Of a stretch of DNA of 64,000 bases, positions 45,380 to 53,281 are shown in pieces. The stretch lies in the NCBI GenBank assembly GCA_015067945.1, contig SVLM01000006.1, positions 22,438 to 86,437 of the forward strand, in the 5' to 3' direction. The stretch's first letter is position 1; each line of letters starts with the position of its first letter. The stretch is from Oscillospiraceae bacterium (lineage in GTDB: Bacteria; Bacillota; Clostridia; Oscillospirales; Oscillospiraceae). The translations under genes and the position numbers were made by a program. The notes under the pieces are model-generated. The model was given only the letters and a program-made list of their open reading frames with translations, was not told the origin of the DNA and did no database searches.

Positions 45380-46198
45380 TTATGCCGGCATGCTATCGTC
45401 AGCAGGATCCGGGTCGGACAGCGGGGTAGGGAAGGTGTAGCGTATGTACTGGGGGCGATTGGGGATAAACTCCTGAGCATATACCAGTTTTGTGCCCTTG
45501 GGTTCCCGAAGTCTGGCATCAGACAGTGCAATGCGGTCTTTGGGCTGTGGCCGTTCCAGGTTTCGGGTGGAGCGGTACTTCTTGGCATCAGGGATCCGAC
45601 GCACCTGACGGATGAAGTACTCGGCAATGGGGGTGCGGTCCTTCTGCTGCTTATCCAGAGGTGTCCAGGATACACCGCCCAGGCCGTACTTCTCCCAGGC
45701 TTCCAGAAAGGCACTCTCTGTGCCGGCGTTGACAACCAGGTGATGGTGCACACGGACGATCTCACCGGTGGTGCCGCCCATGTCACTGGTGATGTAGGCT
45801 GCCTTCAGATCCAGCCCTTGTTTCTCCAGCCGCCGCTTGACACGGCGAAGGGCAATGTCCAGCTCGTGAGACGCAGCTTCCCAAACGGCATCCAATCGCT
45901 CTTGTTCGTTTTCCGAATCTACGGCCAGTCCGTGTTTGCGACCCCAGGCAAGGATCCGCTTCATTCCGTCCTCGTTGTAGTCCAGGCCCATCAGCAAACC
46001 TTCTCCGGGGAAATTGGCATTGAGAAGCCGGGCCAGGGTCTTCTGTGCGTTGTAAGCATTCTGCTCCTGCTTACGAACAGCATCCCTATCCTTTCTGCGG
46101 AGCTTGCCCGTGGGACGAGTGCCGGGAACGAAGTATTTGATCTTCTCACCAACGGATCCTGCTCGGTATGTGCGTGTTACCCAGTAGCCCTCTTGCAT
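45380..46198 (-). CDS. HUH endonuclease, rolling-circle replication-type protein
   Basis: 272 residues. The HUH motif is RVHHHLVVN, preceded by AAYITSDMGGTTGEI, followed by a helix with a Tyr candidate in IAEYFIRQVRR and by KKYRSTRNLERP. This is the pattern of rolling-circle replication-associated proteins in Firmicutes elements and small phages. It lies alone between two non-coding palindromic stretches just upstream of the terminase genes. The role in a tailed prophage (replication initiation or mobilisation) is inferred. SD AAGGAGGCATTCCT. Confidence 0.8.
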   Translation of the reverse strand: MQEGYWVTRTYRAGSVGEKIKYFVPGTRPTGKLRRKDRDAVRKQEQNAYNAQKTLARLLNANFPGEGLLMGLDYNEDGMKRILAWGRKHGLAVDSENEQERLDAVWEAASHELDIALRRVKRRLEKQGLDLKAAYITSDMGGTTGEIVRVHHHLVVNAGTESAFLEAWEKYGLGGVSWTPLDKQQKDRTPIAEYFIRQVRRIPDAKKYRSTRNLERPQPKDRIALSDARLREPKGTKLVYAQEFIPNRPQYIRYTFPTPLSDPDPADDSMPA

Positions 46199-46257
46199 AG
46201 GAATGCCTCCTTCATAGGTAGTTTGGTTGAAAACTTAGGCCCTTACCAAGCCCAAAT

Positions 46258-46290
46258 ACGCGCGCGTGCACGCGTATGTTTTTTAAGGTT
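46258..46290. repeat. GC palindrome upstream of the HUH gene
   Basis: ATACGCGCGTGCACGCGTAT-type dyad within the 46199-46426 gap. The gap has no gene and may hold the replication origin. Confidence 0.4.
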
Positions 46291-46350
46291 TATCTGGTTT
46301 TCCAGGGAACTCACCAGTGCTGATGAGCTCCATGCAAAACCAGCCGCCCA

Positions 46351-46407
46351 CCCTTGGCTCCCCTGTGTAAGGGGAGCTGTCAGCGTAGCTGACTGAGGGG
46401 TTGTTGG
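46351..46407. repeat. Dispersed palindromic repeat within the prophage
   Basis: GGCTCCCC-loop-GGGGAGCT followed by GTCAGCGTAGCTGAC and TGAGGGGTTGT. The form is that of repeats widely scattered in Oscillospirales chromosomes; a related arrangement is at 13932-14167. Confidence 0.6.
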
Positions 46408-46426
46408 ATCGGTTGCCGATCGCTTC

Positions 46427-46699
46427 TCATAATTCCTGTGCGAATGCCACATAGTACCGTTTTACGATCCGCTCCAATGTGGACTGGGAAAGGAAGTGCT
46501 TTGCACATACCGCAGCGGCACCGGCGTCTGTAGTCACAAACTCAAAAAGTGCCTGGTAGTACTCTCCGCCTGCCTGGGTACAGAGGTTCAGGATCTGCTT
46601 TTTCCTTGCCGGCGGCAGATGCCGGTACAGCCGGGACGCAAAATAGATGTAGCCCTGCAGGTCGTAGCCCACCGGGATGGATTTCTTAAAACGGAACAC
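46427..46699 (-). CDS. Small phage protein, unknown
   Basis: About 90 residues from GTG 46699 (AAGGAGG, 8-nt spacing); an ATG at 46720 gives 7 more residues but buries the ribosome binding site in the frame. Helical; FRFKKSIPVGYDLQGYIYFASRL and FVTTDAGAAAVCAKHFLSQS are notable. No family recognised. Upstream of the HUH gene in the same direction. Confidence 0.55.
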   Translation of the reverse strand: MFRFKKSIPVGYDLQGYIYFASRLYRHLPPARKKQILNLCTQAGGEYYQALFEFVTTDAGAAAVCAKHFLSQSTLERIVKRYYVAFAQEL

Positions 46700-46720
46700 A
46701 CAAAACACCTCCTTCCGCAT

Positions 46721-46924
46721 TTATTCTTTCGTCTTCCGGACGCCCAGGGAGCGGAGGAACGCCTTGCGGTATTCCTCCTTGATCTGTTCTCTCTGGGCAG
46801 GCGTAGTATCGGCGATCAGCCGACCGTAATCATAGCCATGGCCGCCGGGCAGCTTTCTTCGCCGCTCCACTTCCGCCACCATGGCGTTTATGCCGTAATC
46901 CTCCGGCAGCTTTTTCCTGGCCAC
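46721..46924 (-). CDS. Small phage protein, unknown (67 aa)
   Basis: Basic helical protein (ARKKLPEDYGINAMVAEVERRRK, REQIKEEYRKAFLRSLGVRK). Immediately follows the 46928-47218 gene (3-bp gap) and precedes the 46427-46699 gene. Function not recognised. Confidence 0.55.
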   Translation of the reverse strand: MARKKLPEDYGINAMVAEVERRRKLPGGHGYDYGRLIADTTPAQREQIKEEYRKAFLRSLGVRKTKE

Positions 46925-46927
46925 TTT

Positions 46928-47218
46928 TTACTCCTCCTCACCAGGTTCCGGTAGTATGTCCAGATCCTGTAGTATGTTCTTTACCATTCGGTAGGTCACA
47001 TCTGTGTCGATAATGTCCGCTGCCAGCTTGCGATCCCGTAGCGACATATTGTGATAGGCAGATATGATATCCCCACCATCCGGATCCTTTTCCTTCAGAA
47101 TGGCAACTACCGCCACTCCTTCGACTTCACGTGTATGCAGACCATTTAACAGATCCAGCAAAAAGGCCTCGTGCTCGGCCAGCTCCCGGTCAGACAGCAG
47201 TATCAGGCCCCGGCCCAT
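46928..47218 (-). CDS. Small acidic phage protein, unknown (96 aa)
   Basis: ATG 47218 (MGRGLILLSDREL) follows GGGGAGGTGCCC. Two predicted helical blocks, one with LHTREVEGVAVVAILKE and one with MSLRDRKLAADIIDTDVTY. It overlaps the end of the upstream gene by 29 nt. Confidence 0.55.
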   Translation of the reverse strand: MGRGLILLSDRELAEHEAFLLDLLNGLHTREVEGVAVVAILKEKDPDGGDIISAYHNMSLRDRKLAADIIDTDVTYRMVKNILQDLDILPEPGEEE

Positions 47219-47960
47219 TGGGCACCTCCCCGGCTGTCGCATTAAAGGGGATGCCTCTGCCACTTTCGTAGTTGATGTGCCGGTGGATCAGGTCTATGGG
47301 ACAGTCCAGCATCACCTTGAGCGTCTCAGCAGTATCCCGGCCGCAGCAATCATTCCAGAGCATATAGAGTCTTGACCCGGTAATGCCGGCTTCCTTCATG
47401 CGGTTAAGTCCATGAAAGGCGGCACCGGGATCTTTTTCAATTGCCGCCATAGCAAAAGTCAGTGCTCCGGGATTACCGGCACATACATCTATTACAAGCA
47501 TTTCTGTCCTCTTTTCAGGCGTTCCGATAAACTCTCGCACGCTGCCCGGTGCTTTAGGAGGGAGTATAGCAACAGAAGCTCGCAGCTTGACAGCATCCAG
47601 GTGCGGTTCCTCTCTATATTGAATGACTGCATAGCTCAAGATGTTTTTGCACAGCTCTTTTCGTAATTGCTCTTCGGCCCAGCCAGCGGCATCCCGTTCA
47701 TTCTTGCTCAAGCCAAATCGACTGACAAGCACCTCCGCTTTCAAGTGCACCGGGCTGTACAGCTCTTCCCGGACGACCTCAACCTCTCGCCAGTCTTCAA
47801 ACAATTCCTTTCGGACTTTTTCCAAACTCTTTTCGCTGCTCTGCAGTTGTTCCTCTAAATGGGAAACGGTAATGCGATAGCTCTTGTTGAGGTAAACAAA
47901 TACCGCAGCACCGCCCAGGAGCAGACCAACAATAAACCAAAACAGTCCCATTGCCGCCAC
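47190..47960 (-). CDS. Membrane-anchored phage protein (256 aa)
   Basis: N-terminal membrane helix (about 3-24), a coiled coil (28-60) and a conserved-looking C-terminal domain (about 150-250) beginning NPGALTFAMAAIEKD and containing LYMLWNDCCGRDT and HINYESGRGIPF. The C-terminal pattern recurs in Firmicutes phage early genes as far as I remember; function unknown. Confidence 0.6.
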   Translation of the reverse strand: MAAMGLFWFIVGLLLGGAAVFVYLNKSYRITVSHLEEQLQSSEKSLEKVRKELFEDWREVEVVREELYSPVHLKAEVLVSRFGLSKNERDAAGWAEEQLRKELCKNILSYAVIQYREEPHLDAVKLRASVAILPPKAPGSVREFIGTPEKRTEMLVIDVCAGNPGALTFAMAAIEKDPGAAFHGLNRMKEAGITGSRLYMLWNDCCGRDTAETLKVMLDCPIDLIHRHINYESGRGIPFNATAGEVPNGPGPDTAV

Positions 47961-47961
47961 C

Positions 47962-48474
47962 TCACTGTTCGTAGATAATGTCGAGACCGTAGGCTACCGC
48001 CGCATCATGCTCAATGCGGCAGCCCCGGGCGTTTTCCCAACCCTTGCAGAAGTAGGCAGCATGGCAAAGGCTCATGTTCTCCAGGCTCTTGGCCAGGAAG
48101 CACAGGGGTACCTGCACCACACCGCGGCTGGCCATAGCCTCCTTGCTGTACCATTCATCGGTGAATAGGGTGTTGACCACACGGTAGCCTTTGAGTAGCA
48201 GATCGGCGATAGCCTTCTGCCGAGTGGCGGCAATTTCTTCCTCGGTCTTGCCGGCCATGGGCTGACTGATCATTGCCTTGGGAAGAGCCACCACCTCCGG
48301 ATCCGCGGCTGCATTCTCTGCAGGTGCCTTGGTGCGTAGCTTCTCCAGCTCTTCGATCAGCACATCCAGCAGCACATCACCTGTGCCGGGGCATTCCGCA
48401 TCTGCCGTGATCTTCACGATATGTACCGGCACCACGATCTCCTGCATCATCTTCCGCATTTCTTCTCTTTCCAT
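47962..48474 (-). CDS. DUF4406 (nucleoside deoxyribosyltransferase-like) protein
   Basis: 170 residues. The N-terminal 65 residues are a variable helical region. The rest matches DUF4406: ISQPMAGKTEEEI, RQKAIADLLLKGYRVVNT, and the end HAAYFCKGWENARGCRIEHDAA. The fold resembles nucleoside 2-deoxyribosyltransferases, so a nucleotide role is possible. Confidence 0.78.
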   Translation of the reverse strand: MEREEMRKMMQEIVVPVHIVKITADAECPGTGDVLLDVLIEELEKLRTKAPAENAAADPEVVALPKAMISQPMAGKTEEEIAATRQKAIADLLLKGYRVVNTLFTDEWYSKEAMASRGVVQVPLCFLAKSLENMSLCHAAYFCKGWENARGCRIEHDAAVAYGLDIIYEQ

Positions 48475-48523
48475 AATAAATTTCCTTTCTTATGTATCGT
48501 TTTTCTGCACTCTGGGTGCAGGC

Positions 48524-48751
48524 TTATTTCGTGCCGGCAGCTTCCAGCCGGTCGCTCTCCCGCTGTTTTGCACGGTCAGAGCTGACCTTTGCCCGAAGCA
48601 TCCGGAACCAATCCCGCAGCGACGGCAGCCTGATCCTCCGCCGGCGAGGTGACTGGCGAATCAGAGTCTTCCTGGTCATATTGCCAAAGGTGGCTCGCTT
48701 CCGGTCATTAGACCGCCGACTCCGCTTTCTGTGATTGTCCATACCGCTCAT
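48524..48751 (-). CDS. Arg-rich small protein (75 aa)
   Basis: Very basic (NHRKRSRRSNDRKR, PRRRRIRLPS) and may bind nucleic acid. ATG 48751 has AAGGAG with 7-nt spacing. Its start codon lies just before the DUF551 gene stop. No family recognised. Confidence 0.5.
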   Translation of the reverse strand: MSGMDNHRKRSRRSNDRKRATFGNMTRKTLIRQSPRRRRIRLPSLRDWFRMLRAKVSSDRAKQRESDRLEAAGTK

Positions 48752-48753
48752 AA

Positions 48754-49176
48754 TCATTCTCCTTTCGGCGGTTCAGGCAGGGGCAAGAGTACGGGTGTCC
48801 AGTGTGTGATTTCTTCGTCCTCGGCATCCCAAAATTCTGCATCGCAAGTCCACTCAAAACCATCCCAAATTGCCGTCAGCACTTTACGCCCGGTGGTTAG
48901 CACATTCACAGCTTCGGAATACGCAGTTCCTGCGTTACACGGAATGAGATTCGGCAATCCTTCCGCCACGCTTATCCACTTCGGGGTTGCATCCGCTTTA
49001 CCTTCGATATACCCGACGGCATATTGTTGCCTGTCATATCGCAATGCCCGGAGCAGTTCTTTCTTATCTACCTTAATGCCGACATTCACAACGGCTTTGA
49101 AGATTTGATCTTCCTCCGACTGAACGATCTGTGTATGAATATCTTCTGTAAGGATCTCGATAGGCGACTTATACAT
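48754..49176 (-). CDS. DUF551-containing phage protein
   Basis: 140 residues. The C-terminal half is a DUF551 domain: WISVAEGLPN, the central AIWDGFEWTCDAEFWD and ITHWTPVLLPLPEPP. Common in phage early regions, unknown role. ATG 49176 follows GGGAGGGATGACA. It starts 8 nt inside the reverse transcriptase gene end. Confidence 0.75.
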   Translation of the reverse strand: MYKSPIEILTEDIHTQIVQSEEDQIFKAVVNVGIKVDKKELLRALRYDRQQYAVGYIEGKADATPKWISVAEGLPNLIPCNAGTAYSEAVNVLTTGRKVLTAIWDGFEWTCDAEFWDAEDEEITHWTPVLLPLPEPPKGE

Positions 49177-50209
49177 TGTCATCCCTCCCTAAAATCTTTA
49201 GTACTCTCTCATCCATTGCTTTTCCCAGGTGGTAGCAATTACCGTGAGAGATGTGGTTCTTCCAGGCGCCGTAGGATGCCCGGAACTTCTCTGCAGGCAG
49301 CTTGCCCGCCACCACTAGCTTTGCCATGCGGGTATATTTCTTCTGGGCATTGCGTTTCTTTTGGTTGCTCAATTTGCGGATTGGCGTCCCATCTGCGGTG
49401 ATGTAGGTATGAAACCCAAGGTAACTAACGCCATTCTTGAAGGGGAATATCTGCGTCTTGCCATTTAGCTCCAGCTCCAGGGTTTCCAGATACGCCGTGA
49501 TCACCTCCAGGCAGTACTGCAAATACGCCTTGCTAGGATGGATCAGCCAGAAATCGTCCATGTACCTGCCATAATACTCAATTCCCAGCTGGTGGACGAT
49601 CAGCTTGTCCATGCCGTCCAGGTACAGCAGGGCAAAGCCCTGGTTGATCTGATTACCAAGCGGTATGCCCTTGCCCTCTGTGCTGTCAATAAACAGATCG
49701 CAGAGCCAACACACATCCGGATCGTACCCGAAATGATAGTGCACGATATCCTTCAGCTGCTCATGGGATATGCTGTAAAAGAATTTCTTGATATCGCATT
49801 TAAGGATATATCCATCCATGCCGTACCGGCTGTAGAACGCCTGCATTTGCTCGCTGAGCCGGTCAAGCCCGAACAGAGTACCCTTGCCCTTCTGCCCGGC
49901 ACAGTTGTCATAGACGAAGATCCGCTGCATACGAGGCAGCAGTACATTGTCACACAGGCAGTGCTGTATGACCTTATCCTTAAAAGACGAGGTTTGAATA
50001 ACACGCTCCTTCGGCTCATACACCTTGAACTCCGCATATCCGGATACCCGGTAGGTCTTATCCTTCAGCTGAGCGATCAGAGTGTTTACGCCGTCCAGTG
50101 CTGCCAGGTTAAACCGGGCGGCACTTTTCTTGTAGCCTTTGCCGCATTTTGCTTTACGGAATGCCCGGTACATATTATGAAAATTCGTTACTTTCTCGAA
50201 GTCGGTCAT
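49169..50209 (-). CDS. DGR reverse transcriptase
   Basis: 346 residues. Group II-like reverse transcriptase: motif A ILKCDIKKFFYSIS (D139), motif 4 GIPLGNQINQ (181-190) and catalytic YMDD (216-219). DGR enzymes usually show (I/V/L)GxxxSQ in motif 4; here the Ser is Asn. There is no maturase or endonuclease domain, so it is not a group II intron. It lies directly after the template repeat, the Avd-like gene and two variable-repeat targets, which fixes its role: error-prone copying of the template, with mutations at adenines, for retrohoming into the variable repeats. Confidence 0.95.
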   Translation of the reverse strand: MTDFEKVTNFHNMYRAFRKAKCGKGYKKSAARFNLAALDGVNTLIAQLKDKTYRVSGYAEFKVYEPKERVIQTSSFKDKVIQHCLCDNVLLPRMQRIFVYDNCAGQKGKGTLFGLDRLSEQMQAFYSRYGMDGYILKCDIKKFFYSISHEQLKDIVHYHFGYDPDVCWLCDLFIDSTEGKGIPLGNQINQGFALLYLDGMDKLIVHQLGIEYYGRYMDDFWLIHPSKAYLQYCLEVITAYLETLELELNGKTQIFPFKNGVSYLGFHTYITADGTPIRKLSNQKKRNAQKKYTRMAKLVVAGKLPAEKFRASYGAWKNHISHGNCYHLGKAMDERVLKILGRDDNV

Positions 50210-50312
50210 ACAGCATAGCCCTCTTTGTTTATCCTCTCGGAAAGGTTGTGCGTTCTTTTGGTGTGGTGTATGGATTTCGGCTGATGCCTACTCTGTCGAA
50301 CGGTCCACCAGT

Positions 50313-50384
50313 ACGGGCGAACGCCATTGTCGTTGTTGTTGTAGTGGTTGTTGTTGATGTTGCCAGACGGCGAAACACAAAGGA
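50313..50384 (-). other. DGR template repeat (TR)
   Basis: 72 bp between avd and reverse transcriptase genes. On the minus strand the 36-nt core is nearly all AAC triplets (reads GNINNNHYNNNDNG). Coding-strand adenines occur only in this core: 20 of them. The flanks, ACGGGCGAACGCCA on one side and CCAGACGGCGAAACACA on the other (plus-strand reading), are identical in both variable repeats. The transcript of this region would be the mutagenesis template. Confidence 0.95.
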
Positions 50385-50410
50385 AAAATACAACGCACAG
50401 CCTGTGGCAC

Positions 50411-50779
50411 TTACTTTTGCTCGCTTTTTCTCCAGCCAAGTGCCAGGTATTTCACATCCGTAACCATCTTCGACCAGTATTCTGCTGACTTATCGTTCAG
50501 CAGCTCCAGCATCATCGACAGCTCTATGTAAAACAGCAATTCGTCACAGAGAGTTACTGCCCGGGTGATCATCTCGCACCGTTCCCGCTTGTGGGTCACA
50601 TTGTGGATGCGGTTTGCCTCAAGCAGGGTTTCGTAGATATCCATGCTTTTGGTCTGCATGCGGTCAACCAGGGAATGACGGAACTTCTTTGGATATCGGT
50701 TGCAGTTGGATGTGAGCTTGAAGGTATGAACCGCAAGATCTTTCGCCTTGACGATCACCTTCAAATCATTTTCTGCCAT
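50411..50779 (-). CDS. avd: DGR accessory variability determinant (Avd-like)
   Basis: 122 residues, basic and all-helical, as expected for the four-helix-bundle Avd that binds the reverse transcriptase and template RNA in BPP-1-like systems. Size (BPP-1 Avd 128 aa) and position, between target gene and template repeat, agree. Hydrophobic heptads are visible (KAKDLAVHTFKLTSNC, TLCDELLFYIELSMML, YWSKMVTDVKYLALGW). It starts 3 bp after the stop of target 1, so it is translated with it. Confidence 0.82.
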   Translation of the reverse strand: MAENDLKVIVKAKDLAVHTFKLTSNCNRYPKKFRHSLVDRMQTKSMDIYETLLEANRIHNVTHKRERCEMITRAVTLCDELLFYIELSMMLELLNDKSAEYWSKMVTDVKYLALGWRKSEQK

Positions 50780-50782
50780 AAT

Positions 50783-51352
50783 TTAGTTCTCCGAAGATTC
50801 AAAGATAGAAGAATTGAAGATCAAAAACGGGCGAACGCCAACGTCGAAGTTGCCGCAGTGGAAGTAGTTGAAGTAGCCAGACGGCGAAACACAAAGGATC
50901 CACTTAGGCACGGAGTGAGGCTGTGCGGACTCCGGTGTGGCCAGCCACCACCATTCGTCCACCTGGTACTTGTCGAAGATCTCCACGTGCTCCCGGTAGA
51001 AGTCCAGGGTGGGCAGGCTGATCTTGGACTCCATCACACCATAGGGCTTCAGACCGTCCAGGGCGGTGAGATCCGTCTGGAAGGTCAGGACATTTTCCTC
51101 ACCGATCGCTTCAATGATCTTGGGCAGGATATCCTGCTGCATCTTCTTCAGCACATCGCTGCACCGCAGATCGTCGCTATCACCGAACCGGGAACAGAAT
51201 GCGATATCACGCATGACTACCAGAGTCTTACCGTCCACGCTGGGGAACTTGATAAACTCCATGCCGGCGAGCTGGAAAATCTCACCGTCCTTTATGCCGG
51301 GGAAGCTGGGTACCTTGGGCGTGCTCGTGGCCTTGGTTTCTGTGGTTTTCAT
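50783..51352 (-). CDS. DGR target protein 1
   Basis: 189 residues, no signal or membrane segment. The C-terminal two-thirds resembles target 2 (FGDS, DGLKPYG, WWWLATP, CVSPSG) and is of the DUF6273/C-type-lectin-like kind used by DGR targets. Variable repeat 1 encodes about residues 152-176, just before the conserved GVRPF, and exposes Tyr, Phe and Asn at the mutable positions. The N-terminal 40 residues differ from target 2. Ligand unknown. Confidence 0.9.
   Translation of the reverse strand: MKTTETKATSTPKVPSFPGIKDGEIFQLAGMEFIKFPSVDGKTLVVMRDIAFCSRFGDSDDLRCSDVLKKMQQDILPKIIEAIGEENVLTFQTDLTALDGLKPYGVMESKISLPTLDFYREHVEIFDKYQVDEWWWLATPESAQPHSVPKWILCVSPSGYFNYFHCGNFDVGVRPFLIFNSSIFESSEN
50827..50898 (-). 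repeat. DGR variable repeat 1 (VR1)
   Basis: Aligns without gaps to the template repeat (offset 514 bp). Twelve differences, each at a template adenine (coding strand); no other base differs over 72 bp. Confidence 0.95.
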
Positions 51353-51366
51353 TGTTATTTCCTCCT

Positions 51367-51975
51367 TTATGCAGATACAAAGATATCAGATTTTAAGATG
51401 CAAAACGGGCGAACGCCACCGCCGAAGTTGATGCAGTGGCCGCTGCTGATGTTGCCAGACGGCGAAACACATTTTACCCAGTTGGCATTTTCATGGGTAG
51501 GTGTGCTGTCTGCTGTAGCCAGCCACCACCAATCATCGGGCTTGTACTTGTCCAGGGTGTAGACATATTGACGGTATCGGTCCGCAGTCAGCAGGGATGC
51601 AAACCGCTGCACGGAGCCGTAGTCCTTCAGACCATCATCTGCAGTCAGATCCACATCGTGCAGGATCATATTGTCCTCGCCGACGATTTTGGCCAGCTTG
51701 GTGGCAAAGTCGTTACAGATCTTGTCCACCTTGGAGCCGTCGTAGTTATTGCTGTCACCGAAGGTGCTGGTATCGACGAAGTCCTTGCAGATCAGCAATG
51801 TGCCTTCGTCGGTGTGGTCCAGGACGATCATTTCATACTCACCGATCTTGGCGGTGTCACCCGCCACCTTATTGCCTAAGCGAATGGCCTTAACCTGCAG
51901 GCCAGCCTGGATCTGCTCAACCTGCTCCGCCGTCAGCTCAATCTGCTGACCGTTGATTACAATGTAGTTTTTCAT
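51367..51975 (-). CDS. DGR target protein 2
   Basis: 202 residues. It has an N-terminal small domain (MKNYIVINGQQIELTAEQ) and a C-terminal domain homologous to target 1 (FGDSNNYDG, DGLKDYG, WWWLATADS, CVSPSG). Variable repeat 2 codes for about residues 169-190 and ends at GVRPF. No secretion signal. It is the first of the four-gene DGR operon; SD AGGAGGAACATAGC. Ligand unknown. Confidence 0.9.
   Translation of the reverse strand: MKNYIVINGQQIELTAEQVEQIQAGLQVKAIRLGNKVAGDTAKIGEYEMIVLDHTDEGTLLICKDFVDTSTFGDSNNYDGSKVDKICNDFATKLAKIVGEDNMILHDVDLTADDGLKDYGSVQRFASLLTADRYRQYVYTLDKYKPDDWWWLATADSTPTHENANWVKCVSPSGNISSGHCINFGGGVRPFCILKSDIFVSA
51405..51471 (-). repeat. DGR variable repeat 2 (VR2)
   Basis: Aligns to the template repeat at offset 1092 bp. 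Eleven differences, all at template adenines. Identity stops at 51471, a few bp earlier than in VR1. Confidence 0.95.
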
Positions 51976-51997
51976 GCTATGTTCCTCCTGTTAAATA

Positions 51998-53281
51998 CTA
52001 TTGTTTTTTGCTTGTAAAAAGTGAAAGCTGCTCCACGGCTTCAGCATTCCGCTTTTCCTCGATGTACAGCCAGGGCTTTTGCCACTTGACGCCGATATAG
52101 TCCAGCACCCGTCCCCAGCCGTACCACTGACCTTCTTTGTCCTGCATCACGTGGGTCATCCAAAACTCCCACTCCTTGGGATTACGCTCCCATAGGAGAT
52201 CAAAGCGGTGGGGTCGCTCTTCTTTGTGAATACCAAAACCGCACATAGAGCAGCCGGTTCGCTGAGCATCCCGGGTCTGAAGCTGCCCCTTTTCATCCTC
52301 GTAGATTTCGCCGTATATTGTCGGCACGATAGTATCCAAATGGATCGGGTCGCCGTACTCCACCGTGCCGTCCTCGTTCTCCTTGACGATCGGGCGGAAC
52401 TCTTGCCAATGTTTGTGATACCAGGCATCCATTTCCCGTGCCAGCCGCAGCAGATCATCCCGAAGAAAAGTGGCAAAAGGGCATGATCGGCGAGTGTTTT
52501 TGCTGATATAGTTACAGCCGTTTATAGCAAGGGCTTTTTCCCGGCGTCCTTTTTCGGAAGCCATTAAACCCATGTAGGGCCAACGGCCTGTGCTGCGGTG
52601 ATACAGATCGCATGGCAGCTCTTTTAGCCAGTAACAGCACAGATCGGACACTTGCACCGGAGCTTTCTGATAGCCAAGCTTAGCACCTTCCTCGTCGGCA
52701 CCGCCAAATAGCTTCAGCCATTTCTTGGGGAGCTGCATGCGAGAGTTTTCCCGCCATCCGCCCTGGGCTCCGGTCTCGCCGGTGATGATTGCGTGACGCA
52801 CCGTCACATTATCCTCGGTAGGATGGTTCAGAGTATCGATCTTGCCGGCGATCTCCTTGGAGATTACAGGCCATCCGAACTTCTGGATCACCGCGATCTT
52901 TGATTTTAGCGGCTTCAGTGGCTTAACTCCCAGGGCCTTATGCACCTTCTGTATGCTCTTGTCCTCCAAGCTGGATACAGAAACTGCAGGCACATCGATG
53001 CCAATTGAGCGGAGAAACAGGAATAATGTAATGCTGTCCAGACCACCTACTGCTACATAGCACTGACCGTCCACATCAATGTTCTTATAGAACTCCCACG
53101 CCAGATTGACTGCCCTGGATCGCTTCGAGCTGTACGGCTCCTGTTGATTCTTTTTGAATTGCTCGATCCTGGCATCATTCTCGATCTTCTTTTTGAGATA
53201 TTCATACTGCTCAAACTCTCGCTCGGTCAGATGATTCTTGGCTTCCAGCTCTTTCAAACGGTCAAGATCTTTTTGCGTCAT
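51998..53281 (-). CDS. PAPS-reductase-like PP-loop protein (IbrA-like)
   Basis: 427 residues. The adenine-nucleotide PP-loop reads YVAVGGLDSITLF, where PAPS reductases have SGGKDS. There is a Cys cluster, CSMCGFGIHKEERPH, near residue 340 and a further CxF motif in RRSCPFATF. Its start overlaps the end of the ParB-like gene, a pairing known from IbrA-IbrB in E. coli and from many phages. A sulfur- or nucleotide-modification role is possible; not proved. Confidence 0.8.
   Translation of the reverse strand: MTQKDLDRLKELEAKNHLTEREFEQYEYLKKKIENDARIEQFKKNQQEPYSSKRSRAVNLAWEFYKNIDVDGQCYVAVGGLDSITLFLFLRSIGIDVPAVSVSSLEDKSIQKVHKALGVKPLKPLKSKIAVIQKFGWPVISKEIAGKIDTLNHPTEDNVTVRHAIITGETGAQGGWRENSRMQLPKKWLKLFGGADEEGAKLGYQKAPVQVSDLCCYWLKELPCDLYHRSTGRWPYMGLMASEKGRREKALAINGCNYISKNTRRSCPFATFLRDDLLRLAREMDAWYHKHWQEFRPIVKENEDGTVEYGDPIHLDTIVPTIYGEIYEDEKGQLQTRDAQRTGCSMCGFGIHKEERPHRFDLLWERNPKEWEFWMTHVMQDKEGQWYGWGRVLDYIGVKWQKPWLYIEEKRNAEAVEQLSLFTSKKQ

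Noticed and set aside
49320..49390. A plus-strand frame antisense to the reverse transcriptase reads CGYISSGHCVSFG, strikingly like the variable region of target 2.
   Set aside because: The DNA does not align with TR or VR, and it is on the opposite strand within the RT gene. Chance.
50206..50439. A 77-codon frame through the template repeat.
   Set aside because: It has no ribosome binding site at its start, overlaps avd and simply reflects TR matching the coding frame of the VRs.
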